64,000 nucleotides of DNA from Agelas oroides (GCA_949130485.1 OX422187.1:6220205-6284204); one strand, 5' to 3'; shown: positions 54,329 to 64,000, counted from the stretch's first letter. Numbers and translations: made by a program. Notes: generated from the letters alone by a model not told the origin.

Positions 54329-57296
54329 GAGTATGCTATCTATATTCGGACAGCTTTCCGGAAACCGGATGTATTTCGGATGCACAGGCACAATTTATCT
54401 CGGTTTTTTTACACACCAGTAGCCTAGGGCTAGAGCATTCGAACGTAGGTTGACCGTCGCTAACGGCCGTTCCTTCGTACATAGACAGCCACGGGAAGAC
54501 CCCCAAGTCTTGGTCTCCGTATCCGGACTTTGTACTCATTTGTCGGACACCCCACGTGAGACGGAAACCACGAGGGGCTGGATCGCCGCTTACCGACAGC
54601 TTTGTAGCCCCTTCACAGGCCACGTAACTGCAATGGACTAGAAGTCGCGTAGCGGTACCTTAAACTAATAATTAAACTAATAATAAATCTTCATTTCCGG
54701 ACAAAATTTGCGCAATTGCACATTATACAGAAAATTACTTCCGTGAGCAGTTAACACATATAAACACAAAATCGTCAGTATCAGCTAGTTGCCGGGGAAC
54801 CTCCACACAAATACAATGAAACGACACTTCACAACTGTTACATTGGATCCAGTTCCTGGCTCTCTTGTGCTTACATGTTCCCTGGCCACACTCCGAACTC
54901 GCACTAGGTGATGCTCGCCTCTCTTGCTCTTGCACCTTCCGCTTAGCTCTTTCGTCTTGCACCTTAGCCTTCCGCTTAGCTCTTTCCTCCTGCTCCTTAG
55001 CCTTCTGCTTCGCTTTTTCCTCTCGTACCTGTCGACGAAGCTCATTTTGAGCAGCCTTTTCCTGTCTCTTTCTCTCTCTATCCAAACGCCGCTGCTCCTT
55101 AGCTTCAATTTCTTCCTTCTTTTTCCGTTCTTTCTCTTCAAGAGCTCTCAAATTTTCTTCACTTGTCAGCACCCGTCCTCTAGGCAATGTTTTGGGCTTG
55201 CATACCTGGGAAGGGGGTGGAGGGAGCTTCAGAAACTCACTAAGTTTACCAGGTATTTCTGGAGCTGATGAAGAGGGGGCATTCTGCACTTTGACTGATG
55301 GGTCAGCGTTTGCATCACTCTTAGAAGAAAGTTCAGACTGCTGCTCACTGTCATTTTCAGATGCACCCTCACTCTCATCTTCACTCCCGTCAAATAGTCT
55401 CTTGCAAACATCAGGATGGTTGGTTTCTAGCCATTTGTTGTAACGGGCGTCGTTGTCAAGGTCATACCCCTCCTCGAAACGTGTTGTAAACTTTGCTATC
55501 TCCTCAGCTGTGAATTCAGGGAGACCGTCACTTGTCTGCTGACTTGCATTGACCATTCGTTGGCTGGACTTTACAATGGGACTGTATAATGGCAAAAAGG
55601 TGATCCCACTCTTCCTTGCGAGGTCAAGAGCAAGAGATGGGGCGGACTTTTGGACTGGCTCTTCACCAGGGATGGCGATTGCGTGCCTGTTCAGAGGGTA
55701 TATGCCAGATTTCTTGAACCCGGACGCAATATTCTCCCTTGTCATGGCCAGCTTGTATGCTGCAGCAAAAAGCTGTGAAAACTGATAGACCGTTACCACC
55801 TTTCCGGGGTTTTTAGCCATGTACTTGTTGCACTCCCGATCCCAGTACGTTTTGAGAGCATGAAAAGACGTGACATCTAGGGGCTGTGCAACGTGGGTTG
55901 TGTGGGGGGGAAGGGCAAACATGATTACTCCGTTGCTGGCAGCTAGTCGCACAACTTCAGGCCGATAGTGGGTGGAGTGTCCATCGAGTAACAGAAGAAG
56001 TGGTCGAGCGGCTGGTGCATACTGAAGAAAGTGTCGCTCGAACCAGTCACGAAAGAGCTCCTGATCTATCCAACCACTTCCAGGATTGAGGCCGTACATT
56101 GTACCAGGTATTTCTCCAATTGTCAGTTCCTGGTTGAGATTCTTTCGGTCGAAGATGACCATGGGTGGAATAGGGTTTCCTGCAGCGCTAGCACAAATAA
56201 GTACAGTTATTTGTGTCTTGTTACCAGATACCAAAGCTGTGACATGCTTTTGCCCCTTTTTGGCAATAACACTGCCAGGTCTGTGACTCAGTGGCATACC
56301 ACTCTCATCACAGTTAAATATCAATCCTGGCTTTGATACAAGGTCATTCTGAAGCACCGTTTCCTCCAGAAGATCGAAGTAGGTATCCATAACTTCTCGT
56401 GTCAGTGTGGTGGCACGATGATAGGCAAGTGGTTCAGCACTTCGAAGTGACAGCTCTGGGTGTCGACGTCTAAACTTTTCCCACCAGCCCTGGCTGACCG
56501 TAGCTACCTCTACTCCTTGCTTCTTGGCCACTATTGCTCCAACAATCGCCTTTACCTCCCGAACAGTCTTGGGGTAACCAATACTAGCAGCGCCAACTAA
56601 AAATTTAGCTAATTCATCTTCTTCTTCATCATCAAGGTAGCGTGGTGCTCCGACTTTGGCACCAGGGTCAACTTTACCAGTAACTCTATCATGAAGGGTC
56701 GATTTTGGCACATCATACTGCAAAGCAGCACGTCTAACAGTAAGAGACCCCTCACTTACTTCCTTTAGTGCCAACTCCATGCTGTCCTTCGACCAATCTC
56801 TCCAAGGTTTCTTCCAATGGGCTAATTTTCCAGCAGGAACTGTGGGTTTACCCTGGGAAGGATCGTTTTCCTGGTCCTTGAGAGGAAGTGCTTCCCTGCT
56901 AGCAGCTACCTTGCGCACTGCCACCTTACTTCTCGCAACCCTTCGACTCAGGGGCACTTCACTCTGCATAGGAAAGAAGGGCATGTTGCAACTATCACTT
57001 TGTTCAGTGATAAACCTGAGATACTTCGTTGTCCTTACCTCCACAGCTGCGTGCGTGGCCTTCCTTGATTCAACGCTCGCCATCTTTCGGATTTTCTAGC
57101 ACACGAGGTAGAAGGAACCTACTGCGCATGCGCAATTATTGAAATTTCCGTTCAACCTGGATGCTGAGATTTGAGTAAGGCTTACCTTGGCTGGTCCGGG
57201 GGCGTACCAGGTGTTTAGCAGTATTGCGATAACGGGTCCGAACTTTCGATGTTGATGTCCGACTTTAGATGGTGTCCGACTTTAGGTAACTTACTC
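54329..57296. mobile_element. pogo-like DNA transposon, apparently whole
   Basis: Inverted ends GAGTATGCTATCTATATTCG and, reverse-complemented, GAGTAAGTTACCTAAAGTCG, continuing to TCGGACA. TA duplication at 54327-54328 and 57297-57298, confirmed by the empty site in uninterrupted MITE copies. 2,968 bp with a single long gene on minus. Confidence 0.92.
54735..57083 (-). CDS. pogo-like transposase with C-terminal PHD finger
   Basis: Single uninterrupted frame of 782 residues. An HTH_psq-type domain lies around residues 95-140 (WSKDSMELALKEVSEGSLTV, PKSTLHDRV), then a CENP-B/Tc5-like HTH (SQGWWEKFRRRHPELSLRSA). DDE_1 core: first Asp in LIFNCDESGMPLS, second in LLLLLDGHSTHYRPE, third in AQPLDVTSFHALK (DD35D by my count). 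An acidic region (DESEGASENDSEQQSE) follows, then a long basic coiled-coil (EEKERKKKEEIEAKEQRR). The last 55 residues form a PHD-like zinc finger: CGQGTCKHKRARNWIQCNSC, FHCICVEVP, FVFICVNC. A PHD finger reads histone tails in many proteins (family knowledge), so the element may target chromatin. No break seen; the best candidate for an active gene on the right side. Confidence 0.95.
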   Translation of the reverse strand: MASVESRKATHAAVEVRTTKYLRFITEQSDSCNMPFFPMQSEVPLSRRVARSKVAVRKVAASREALPLKDQENDPSQGKPTVPAGKLAHWKKPWRDWSKDSMELALKEVSEGSLTVRRAALQYDVPKSTLHDRVTGKVDPGAKVGAPRYLDDEEEDELAKFLVGAASIGYPKTVREVKAIVGAIVAKKQGVEVATVSQGWWEKFRRRHPELSLRSAEPLAYHRATTLTREVMDTYFDLLEETVLQNDLVSKPGLIFNCDESGMPLSHRPGSVIAKKGQKHVTALVSGNKTQITVLICASAAGNPIPPMVIFDRKNLNQELTIGEIPGTMYGLNPGSGWIDQELFRDWFERHFLQYAPAARPLLLLLDGHSTHYRPEVVRLAASNGVIMFALPPHTTHVAQPLDVTSFHALKTYWDRECNKYMAKNPGKVVTVYQFSQLFAAAYKLAMTRENIASGFKKSGIYPLNRHAIAIPGEEPVQKSAPSLALDLARKSGITFLPLYSPIVKSSQRMVNASQQTSDGLPEFTAEEIAKFTTRFEEGYDLDNDARYNKWLETNHPDVCKRLFDGSEDESEGASENDSEQQSELSSKSDANADPSVKVQNAPSSSAPEIPGKLSEFLKLPPPPSQVCKPKTLPRGRVLTSEENLRALEEKERKKKEEIEAKEQRRLDRERKRQEKAAQNELRRQVREEKAKQKAKEQEERAKRKAKVQDERAKRKVQEQERRASPSASSECGQGTCKHKRARNWIQCNSCEVSFHCICVEVPRQLADTDDFVFICVNCSRK

Positions 57297-57736
57297 TACC
57301 GTAAATTTTAAATGAGCGCATTCAAATATTTCACAAAGTCGATATCGTGAAGCATGTGAAGGCCAGTGCAGGGCTACTGTCAGAGTGCAGCGTCTGGGAC
57401 CCGGAGTGAAGACGACTGAAGTTGAAGCACACGTGGCACTGGTTTGTGCTTCTACCGACGACGGCAGGCCGCTCACAGGCGGTACACACTTAATATGGTG
57501 GTGGCCGGTTGACTGGGTCGCCCGCTTCAGGTAGCGGGCCCTGATGCATAAACGGCACTCATAAACGCCAGAAATTTAGCTCACGATTTCGGTGTAAAGC
57601 TTAGTCCATGCATGTGTAGCCACATTAGCTCCCCTGGCTGGAGAAATGGTTGGCATGTGTGATACTCATATTTATCTCTGGTGAGGACTTTTTAAGGTAG
57701 TAAATCAGCAGTTTGCTGCTTGCTCAGGCTCGCCCC

Positions 57737-58042
57737 ATGATGATGAATCATCTCACTAGTCAGTTTAGCTGGTGTGTTTGGTGCAAAACGTACAACTAAC
57801 AAGCATCAATGCTTATGAAAGCTTTGACCTTCCTGAGTTGTCTTGATACATATGAAGCATATAGTATGCGTCAATAAATGGTAACACTGTGTCATGTACA
57901 GTACAGGAACATGTTCCTGTACAAAAAGTAGCGTTCCTGAACATGTGCAGAATGCATACCGGTAATGTTCAGGTTCCATCCCAGTGGACCTGTGTTGCAC
58001 GCGTTGTCTACACATGTACAGTACAGTTACATGTATACATAA
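57737..58042. other. Gap without a gene
   Basis: Contains the 22-bp perfect palindrome at 57901-57922 and nothing coding. Confidence 0.5.
57901..57922. promoter_or_regulatory. Perfect 22-bp palindrome
   Basis: Begins GTACAGGAACATGTTCCTGT (then AC). The core GGAACATGTTCC resembles p53-type or nuclear-receptor half-site pairs. A regulatory role is speculative; it may simply be a hairpin. Confidence 0.4.
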
Positions 58043-58313
58043 CCCTTTGCACATGACAGGCACATTTACATGCCCACGTAACGCTTCCGCGCTACGCAAC
58101 GGGCACATTTACGTGCCCTCTGACCTCGTACAAAAGACTGGTGCGTAAAAGAAAAGGGATTTCCCCAGAGTACATCCAGTGCACTTAGGGCGGTACCTAC
58201 GTGAATGCCACATGCACAGAGCAGCTGCAACCGCTGTACTATGGCTTCTGTGAACTAGGAAACAGCAATCAAATAGCAATCAAAGTTTTGACAAGATTAG
58301 TGAGTGTGTGTGC

Positions 58314-60438
58314 ATGTATGCAGTGGCTGTCTACACTACTGAAGAGGCTCTAGATGTGATCTTGGGAGAGGACTTTGATTCTGGAGATGAGAGTGAGATC
58401 GAGGAAGATCCATCCTTCCCTCTGCCCAGACCAAGCGACCAGGAATCTGATTCTGATCTTGAGTCCGATGATGAACCACCATTCTCTCCACCCCGACCAA
58501 GTGACGAGTCAAACTCGGATACCAATCCATCCTGCAGATCAAGAAGTAGCTCACCCCCAAGGAGAGGGCGAGGAAGGGGTAGGGGAAGAGGAAGAGGAAG
58601 AGGAAAAGGGAGAGGGAGAGGGAGAGGGAGGAGAGGGAGGGGAGGAGGCAGTAGACCAAGAAGCAGAAGTGGTATACAGAGAGGTAAGATGGAATCACAT
58701 TTAATTTAATTTTTATAAAAGCATGCAATGGGTAATTACTATGTAATAATTTGGACACAACCATGCACATGTAAGCACTAAGTCACATGGTCACCTTTCT
58801 TCAGGCCAGACGAGCAGTTTGCAATGGGAGGTGACAGATTCAGCCACAGATGTAGCGCCAACACTGCCACCATTCACCAAGATACATGGTCCACGGATAA
58901 CTCTTGGTGCTGAGGCCTCGCCACTCGATTCTTTTCTCTCTTCTTTGATGACAGTGTCCTTGACCTGTTGGTAGAAGAAACAAATCGGTTAGTGGAGAAT
59001 AAATGACATTACTGTACAACTACACAAATTTACATACATGTATACACATACACACAGCTATGCCGATGAGAGAATCCAAACCATGCTGTGTTTGGATAGG
59101 CTACCCTCACGTAGCCGCTTCCGAAAATGGAAAGCTGTGACAAAGCCGGAAATGAAAGGGTTCTTCTCAGCTGTGATCAACAAGGGGATCATCAAGCTTC
59201 CTGATATTGAGTCCTACTGGAAGACTTCGTGGATTAGTGAGGTCCCCTTCTTCAGAATGCTCATGCCACGAGATCGATTCCAAGAAATATTCTGGATGTT
59301 GCATGTCAGCCACTCCGATCCCTGCCAGCCTGCAAAGAAGATTAACAAGATCAAGCAGCTGTTGCAGTTGCTAATACCAAAGTTCAGGGAGCACTACTAC
59401 CCGTCCGAAAACCTCGCTATTGATGAAACCATGGTTGGATTTCGCGGTCGTTTGGTGCCAAACAGTATGCACCAAAAAACCCAGTCAAATGGGGCATCAA
59501 GATGTTCAACGTGGCTGATTCCAAGAATGGGTATCTTCTTGACACCCTAGTGTACACAGGTGCTGACACACTAGAGGAAGCTAGCCCAGAATTCGAGTCA
59601 CTCCCTCAGCCTGGTTGGGTTGTCATGCACATTATGTGGCATTACCTCAATAGCAACCATCACGTATACACGGATCGGTACTATACGAGCATACTTCTGA
59701 CACAGTCGCTGGCTTCTCACAACACCTCCTTCACTGGCACTGTTATGAAAATCGCATTGATCTCCCAGACGCGATTAAAGCAAAATCGTTCTCACTCAAG
59801 CAGGGTGATCACTTATCCTTTAGGTGCGAGCAACTGTTGGTCACAGCATGGAGAGCCAAAGGAAAGGATAAGACCCTCATAATGCTCAGCTCATCCAGTT
59901 CAGCAAAGATCGTTGAAGTGCCAGCAATGCATAACACTCAGCAAATGCTCAAGCCAGAGAGTGTTGATGACTACAACCACTGCATGAATGGCGTGGATCG
60001 TAGTGATCAGTTATCTGTGTCGTATCCTTTTGTCATAAAAACTCGCAAGTGGTGGAGGAAACTGTTCTTTTACTTGCTGGAAGTATCTGTAGTGAACAGC
60101 TTCATTCTCTACTGGAGGTGACCCAAAGGAAAACAACTCACCTTGATTTTCAGCGGTCCCTTGTTGAGAACCTGGTGACGGAGTACTTGGAGCAACAAGA
60201 GAGTCGTCGCACTTTTGTTGGTAGACCCCTGTCACGACCATGTCCAGTACGCCTGGACAGGAAGCTTCATCTCCTGGAACAGGGAGAGAGTAGACGGGAC
60301 TGTGTAGTCTGTAGTGACAGGAGCACTGGATCACGACACACAACAACATCTTTCTGCAAGACTTGTCCCGATCAACCATCACTTCATCCCACCACTTGTT
60401 TTGAGCGCTTTCACACCTTACATAGTTACAAACTCTAA
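58314..60438 (+). pseudogene. piggyBac-like transposase, three exons, decayed
   Basis: Exon A 58314-58683: acidic then (RG)n-rich N-terminus. Exon B 58805-58987: QWEVTDSATDVAPTLPPFTK, SPLDSF, then FFDDSVLDLLVEETNR in a shifted frame. Exon C from 59058: YADERIQTMLCLDRLPSRSR, KGIIKLPDIESYWKTSW. Catalytic Asps are present: first in NLAIDETMVGFRGR, second in YTDRYYTS, third in NGVDRSDQLS. The C-terminal Cys-rich finger is CVVCSDRSTG ... SFCKTCPDQPSLHPTTCFE with FHTLHSYKL, TAA. Frameshifts: near 58940 in exon B, and near 59451, 59748 and 60110 in exon C. Introns in a piggyBac transposase are uncommon. The gene is dead; the recent look of the remaining sequence suggests moderate age. Confidence 0.88.
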
Positions 60439-60489
60439 GCATAACAATACTCTATATAATACCATTGATAGTCTGTCTATAATGATACC

Positions 60490-61098
60490 TAGCCTCGTTC
60501 CCAGGCCTTCCCCAGCTCCAGTTTTTGATCGCTTGCAGTATGCAAAAACGGAGGGAGAAGGCCTGGTGAATCTTACCACGTGATCTGTGGCACAGGCGTC
60601 ATATGTTGTCACGCTTATACGTATAGCCATGCAAGGGAGAAGACCGATCTTGCGTTCTGTACTAGCTACGAAGATGAGACAAGCGCTGACGGAGAACAAC
60701 ATCAAGCGTCAAAAACATATCCGAGCTAGAAGGAATAGCTCCGAAGGGTTGCCGAACGACATGTGTGAAATATCTGCAGTGACAAAATTTAGCTAACGAA
60801 GCGAAAAGGCAGCCGCTTTTGGATTTGCAACGCTTGCAGCGGAACCGTCCTTCAGCGGTTCTGCTTCAGACTCGGCTATGTTCTAGAGGTAGGACTTGTC
60901 TTTCGGCTGGAACTTGTCTTGTTTCTCTAGCTTCTCTGTAGCTGGAGATATAAATGTGAATATGTCTTCGTGTCTAGAACCTGTGACGTCATGTGTGCCG
61001 CGGATCACGTGGTAAGATTCACCAGGCCTTCTCCCTCCGTTTTTGCATACTGCAAGCGATCAAAAACTGGAGCCAGGGAAGGCCTGGGAACGAGGCTA
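60490..61098. mobile_element. Academ-like family 3 non-autonomous element
   Basis: Inverted ends starting TAGCCTCGTTCCCAGGCCTT, about 105 bp long with about four mismatches, containing an internal palindrome (CCAGGCCTT ... AAGGCCTGG). The 9-bp duplication AATGATACC is perfect (60481-60489, 61099-61107). No gene. It lies in the piggyBac-like element, downstream of its transposase. Confidence 0.9.
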
Positions 61099-61209
61099 AA
61101 TGATACCTATAACATGACTAATATTCGTCTTAGGCTAAGCCAATCCTACAAACTGTACAGTATTATAAAACTTGTTTTCGTACGCCCCTCCCCCGATACA
61201 TCGTATTAT

Positions 61210-61558
61210 TTATAGATGGCGCACTTGGCTCTTCTCACCCTGAGAAGGCAAGCGGCAGAAAAAACAGCCTAATCAGCTACTTACAGTTACTTCATACCTC
61301 CCGCTACCTATTGGTGTAGCTATATCATGCTCATGCCCCAACTTTGTTACTTTGTACAACTCACCAGTCACACGGGTACACGTATACTCTTCGACGAATC
61401 TTGGTGCATTCACAACACGACCGCAAGATTCCCATCTAAATTACTCTTGAAGGGTAGCGACATCCTTCTAGGTCATAGTGAAAACGTCCTTTCTCGTCTG
61501 TTGGAATTATATGAGCTCTAAGAGAGACAGCAAGTGACTGCGCTTTCAACGATGCCAT
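61210..61558 (-). CDS. Antisense accessory gene in the piggyBac-like element, unrecognised
   Basis: ATG at 61558 opens MASLKAQSLAVSLRAHIIPT, then DEKGRFHYDLEGCRYPSR. The frame then shifts by one (near 61440) into FRWESCGRVVNAPRFVEE, VTGELYKVTKLGHEHDIATP, SGRYEVT and the donor GTAAGT at 61284. A 45-bp intron is followed by the last exon 61239-61210 (GEKSQVRHL, TAA), in phase. It is located between transposase and right end, converging on the transposase, like the BEN-like gene in the Tc1-like element. I do not recognise the protein. Either a decayed host exon captured by the element or a genuine second gene. Confidence 0.45.
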
Positions 61559-61774
61559 TTCTACGCAACGTGGTCAGATTAATTCCGCGTAGGGGCATAC
61601 CCACAGTAATTATTTATCGCGTGCAAAGAGATAAGGAATACATGTACGTGTACAGTATGCAATAGTACCCGTACGTACCTTCTGTACCTGTCTGTACCTG
61701 TTTGGTTGGGACAACAGTAGTGTATAAAAATTGAGTTAATATTGTTTGGTACTGCCTACCAGTTAACTTTCACC

Positions 61775-61814
61775 TAGCCTAGTTCCCAAACGGGAATAGC
61801 CTGGGAACGAGGCT
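61775..61814. repeat. Two abutting family-3 end fragments
   Basis: TAGCCTAGTTCCCA followed 16 bp later by TGGGAACGAGGCT: only the outermost bases of a left and a right end. It could be an internal-deletion remnant. No 9-bp duplication. Confidence 0.4.
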
Positions 61815-62199
61815 GCCTTTGCGTGTACACGTGCAGTGTTGGCCACAGATCTTAGAGGGGGATCTGTGTGGTTTGGCGGAAGTACAGAAATGGGGGCCAA
61901 TTCTCCACAGGTACCCTGTAAAGTCCAGGGCCTGGGAGGATAACTTCTTTATTAAGAGTTGCCCAAACCCTGGACTGTAACTGTTACATGGTAGATGTTG
62001 ATAGTGAGGTCGTGAGTCGAATGAGTGAGTACATAAAACACAAAATGATCTGAGGTGAAGTAAATATGAGTAAATGCATGAGCCTCCTCCACCCTTGCCC
62101 AAGGAGGAACCATAGATTTCTTCTCCCAACCATGGAAAAAATACCATGCATGTTCAAGGCATGTTACATGCAATTTAACAGCAACTTTAGGTGTCAGAA

Positions 62200-63310
62200 G
62201 TTTGCATGTTACATGCACTTCCATGCATGCTAACATGTGACTACATGCATGTTACATGAACATGCATGTGTCCTACCTGGTTTTGGGATGTTTTTTTTTA
62301 GGCAAGTTTCACGCATGAACATGCACAATTCATGTTATGTGCATGTTACTTGCATGGATTGCATGTTGCATTAACTACTTGTAACATGCATTGTGCATGT
62401 ATGTTACATGCATGGTACATGCATAGTCCATGCATGTTACATGCACAGTTCATGCATAGTCCTAGCCTCGTACCCAGGCCGTTAATTAGGAAAAAACGGC
62501 CTGGCAACTTATCCGAGTTCAAACTGTTGACTTCCGCTGCACTGGGGTTGGCAGTACCAATCAGATTTCAGAACGCTTCATTGTGACAATTGTAGAGAAT
62601 TTTAATTGCGTCATAAATGCATCACAATATTATACCCGTAGCTAGCGCTTGGAATGACGCTTTTGTTCGAACTCCTGCTGACTTGTGTGCAACAGCTACA
62701 GTACCTGCGGACAAAACGGATTCTTTATAAAAAAGGACCTGTTCGAGAGTAGCAGTGTCAGGTACTAGTTAGTACCTTCTGTCAGTCGGGCACATCGACA
62801 TTGGTGAGCGAGAGCGAGTCTACTGCAAGCGGTTCGTCTACAGATGACAAGACAGTAACCATCCAATATAAGCCTGTAACGAGTCTACTGACAACAACGC
62901 GCTTGCCACATTATGAACAGTCACGTGGCTACGATTCAATATCACATGCATTATCCAATATTCATGGCTTGTATGGGTGCAGCTGTAATCTTTTTGACGT
63001 CACATCCGTATACAGTTTGAACCCGGGTAAGTTGCCAGGCCGTTCTTCCTAATTAACGGCCTGGGTACGAGGCTAGCATAGTCCACGCATGTTACATGCA
63101 CAGTTCATGCATTGTACATGCACGATACATGCATAGTCCATGCATTGTACATGCACGATACATGCATAGTCCATGCATGTTACATGCACAGTTCAGTTCA
63201 TGTGTGGTACATGCATGATACATGCATAGTCCATGCATGTTACATGCACAGTTCAGTTCATGTGTGGTACATGCATGATACATGCATAGTCCATGCATGT
63301 AATTTACCTG
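62200..63310. repeat. CATGCA/GTTACATG satellite-like repeat, interrupted by an Academ-1 MITE
   Basis: Both sides of 62463-63075 are filled with variants of ATGCATGTTACATGCACAG. The right part includes two identical 60-bp units (63181-63240 and 63241-63300). It is open in a Met/His/Cys frame (MHDTCIVHACYMHSS) that has no protein meaning. Confidence 0.85.
62463..63075. mobile_element. Non-autonomous Academ-1 derivative
   Basis: Ends TAGCCTCGTACCCAGGCCGT; the first about 165 bp and the last about 95 bp match Academ-1 (for example TTGACTTCCGCTGCACTGGG, ACGTCACATCCGTATACAG). The 9-bp duplication GCATAGTCC is perfect (62454-62462, 63076-63084). 613 bp, no gene. Confidence 0.93.
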
Positions 63311-63493
63311 AATTTCCATACTTTATACCTGTTACATGCATGTTTCAACATGCATAGTTGACAAACCAATCCAAATGTAATTAGAGTTTGCATACCATAC
63401 AGCATATATATGTATCCATGGTAACAGTGCAAGTCCAGAACGTTACCATCAGCTATTTGGTGAGTTTTCTTCGCTCTTCACCGCATTTATTCA

Positions 63494-63939
63494 TTAGATC
63501 TCTATAGTTTTGTCGATTGAGCAGCCTGGATATTTTTGCTTGCAATATTCTGCATGAGAGAGAATGCAATTTAATAAGTGCATGTCAACAGAAATAGTAA
63601 TGTTTGTATGCATGCATGCATGGACATATGAATAGTACTCCAGTGATAAGCTTTACGTGGGTGCAAACAAGAGTCTTGATAGTACTTGCTAGGCTTATTG
63701 ACTGTACGTGACATATAACAGCTAGATGCACCAGCATGTGTACACTTACCAAAGATTGCAGTTCGGATTGTGGAATTAATTTCCTTATTTGCAGAGCAGG
63801 CAGCAAGCCTTTCAGGGGGATAGAACACTGAAATGAGGGCTCGCATTAGGCTAGTGACACTGGCTTTGCTATTTTGGTCTGCCAGCCTCAGACTGGCAGT
63901 GTCAATAAACACTGCCATCCCAGGAACCAATTCTGTTTT
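63494..63939 (-). CDS. Last two exons of a BEN-like gene
   Basis: Exon 63939-63750 (acceptor TTTTGTAG, donor GTAAGT) reads KTELVPGMAVFIDTASLRL, NSKASVTSLMRALISVFY, PPERLAACSANKEINST; exon 63549-63494 (acceptor CTCATGCAG) in phase gives IRTAIFEYCKQKYPGCSI, DKTIEI, TAA. AATAAA follows about 10 bp after the stop. The LMRALISVFYPPERLAACS ... IFEYCKQKYP layout fits a BEN domain, without certainty; the Arg-rich end usual in BEN is missing. The gene starts beyond the right edge. Probably host, but it could belong to another element. Confidence 0.55.
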
Positions 63940-64000
63940 CTACAAAAAAAAAGAGAGAGACTTAATTCTATCACTAGTCGTTTATCAAATGCATTTTCAA

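Larger units (their letters stand above)
54241..57736 (+). mobile_element. GGGGCGAGCC-family MITE, copy e, split by the pogo element
   Basis: 54241-54328 and 57297-57736 together resemble copy b. The split falls in ACCACTTACCGTAAATTTTA at a TA, where the pogo element is inserted. Ends GGGGCGAGCCTGAGCGAGCC and GCTCAGGCTCGCCCC. Confidence 0.9.
58043..61630. mobile_element. piggyBac-like element with antisense accessory gene and ATAA duplication
   Basis: Left CCCTTTGCACATGACAGG, right inverted CTCTTTGCACGCG. Both flanks read ATAA (58039-58042, 61631-61634) instead of TTAA. Gene content: decayed DDD transposase on plus (58314-60438), interrupted Academ-family-3 MITE (60490-61098), two-exon gene on minus (61558-61210). 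Own length about 2.97 kb. Confidence 0.75.

Noticed and set aside
63092-63357. Met/His/Cys-rich frames on both strands
   Set aside because: Translations of the CATGCA repeat; no unique sequence.
1-64000. LTR retroelements, LINE reverse transcriptase, Polinton or other capsid genes
   Set aside because: No YxDD-type reverse transcriptase, integrase, capsid or protein-primed polymerase motif was noticed in any frame; only one small poly-A insert points to retroposition.
1-64000. tRNA and rRNA genes
   Set aside because: No T-loop GGTTCGAATCC-type box with a matching cloverleaf and no rRNA stretch was recognised by eye; a tRNAscan/Infernal run would decide.

Overview
This is a eukaryotic, intron-bearing, AT-rich window with short introns (about 40-400 bp unless filled by insertions) and GT-AG splice sites. 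The protein families (Academ-type transposases with RecQ-like helicases, BEN-domain proteins, a Crypton-like DUF3504 protein, CXC/TSO1 cysteine motifs) suggest an invertebrate metazoan. A sponge is my best guess, but it is an inference. Most of the window is transposable elements inserted into one another. I found no reverse transcriptase or capsid gene. The few host-like coding pieces are fragmentary.

Left third (1-22980). A Crypton-like recombinase gene leaves the left edge on the minus strand. From 1912 to about 22979 lies one compound nest. The outermost element is an hAT transposon whose transposase is cut in two. A short Tc1-like element sits in the cut at a TA. A 15.5 kb CACTA/EnSpm-like element sits inside that. 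An 8.5 kb AcademH-type element with a perfect 9-bp target duplication sits inside the CACTA-like element, and several MITEs sit inside the Academ introns. The Academ element appears whole: a 10-exon transposase gene (about 1,078 codons, phases agree by eye) converges on a 2-exon RecQ-like helicase (432 codons). A second Tc1-like element, carrying its own spliced antisense BEN-like gene, sits in the hAT terminus.

Middle (22981-39400). A Pro/Gly-repeat gene (24018-24509) is followed by about 3.4 kb without recognisable genes. A second AcademH-type element (28008-34017) comes next, again with helicase and transposase genes tail to tail. It is flanked by a perfect 9-bp duplication and lies in what looks like a host exon, which also received a small retroposed insert. 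Then come the 5' exons of a gene (34735 and 38642) whose intron is packed with nested MITEs.

Right (39400-64000). This part holds fragments of a nuclease-like/CXC-domain gene on the opposite strand to those 5' exons (possibly separated by an inversion), TTAA-type MITEs, Academ-derived non-autonomous elements, and a 26-bp minisatellite of about 1 kb. It also has an apparently intact pogo transposase fused to a C-terminal PHD finger, a decayed piggyBac-like element with an ATAA duplication and an antisense accessory gene, CATGCA-rich repeats, and the last two exons of a BEN-like gene at the right edge.

Two threads join the parts. Three Academ-like families share TAG[CT]CT ends, a palindrome inside the terminal repeat, and 9-bp duplications. 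BEN-like genes accompany two unrelated DNA transposons.
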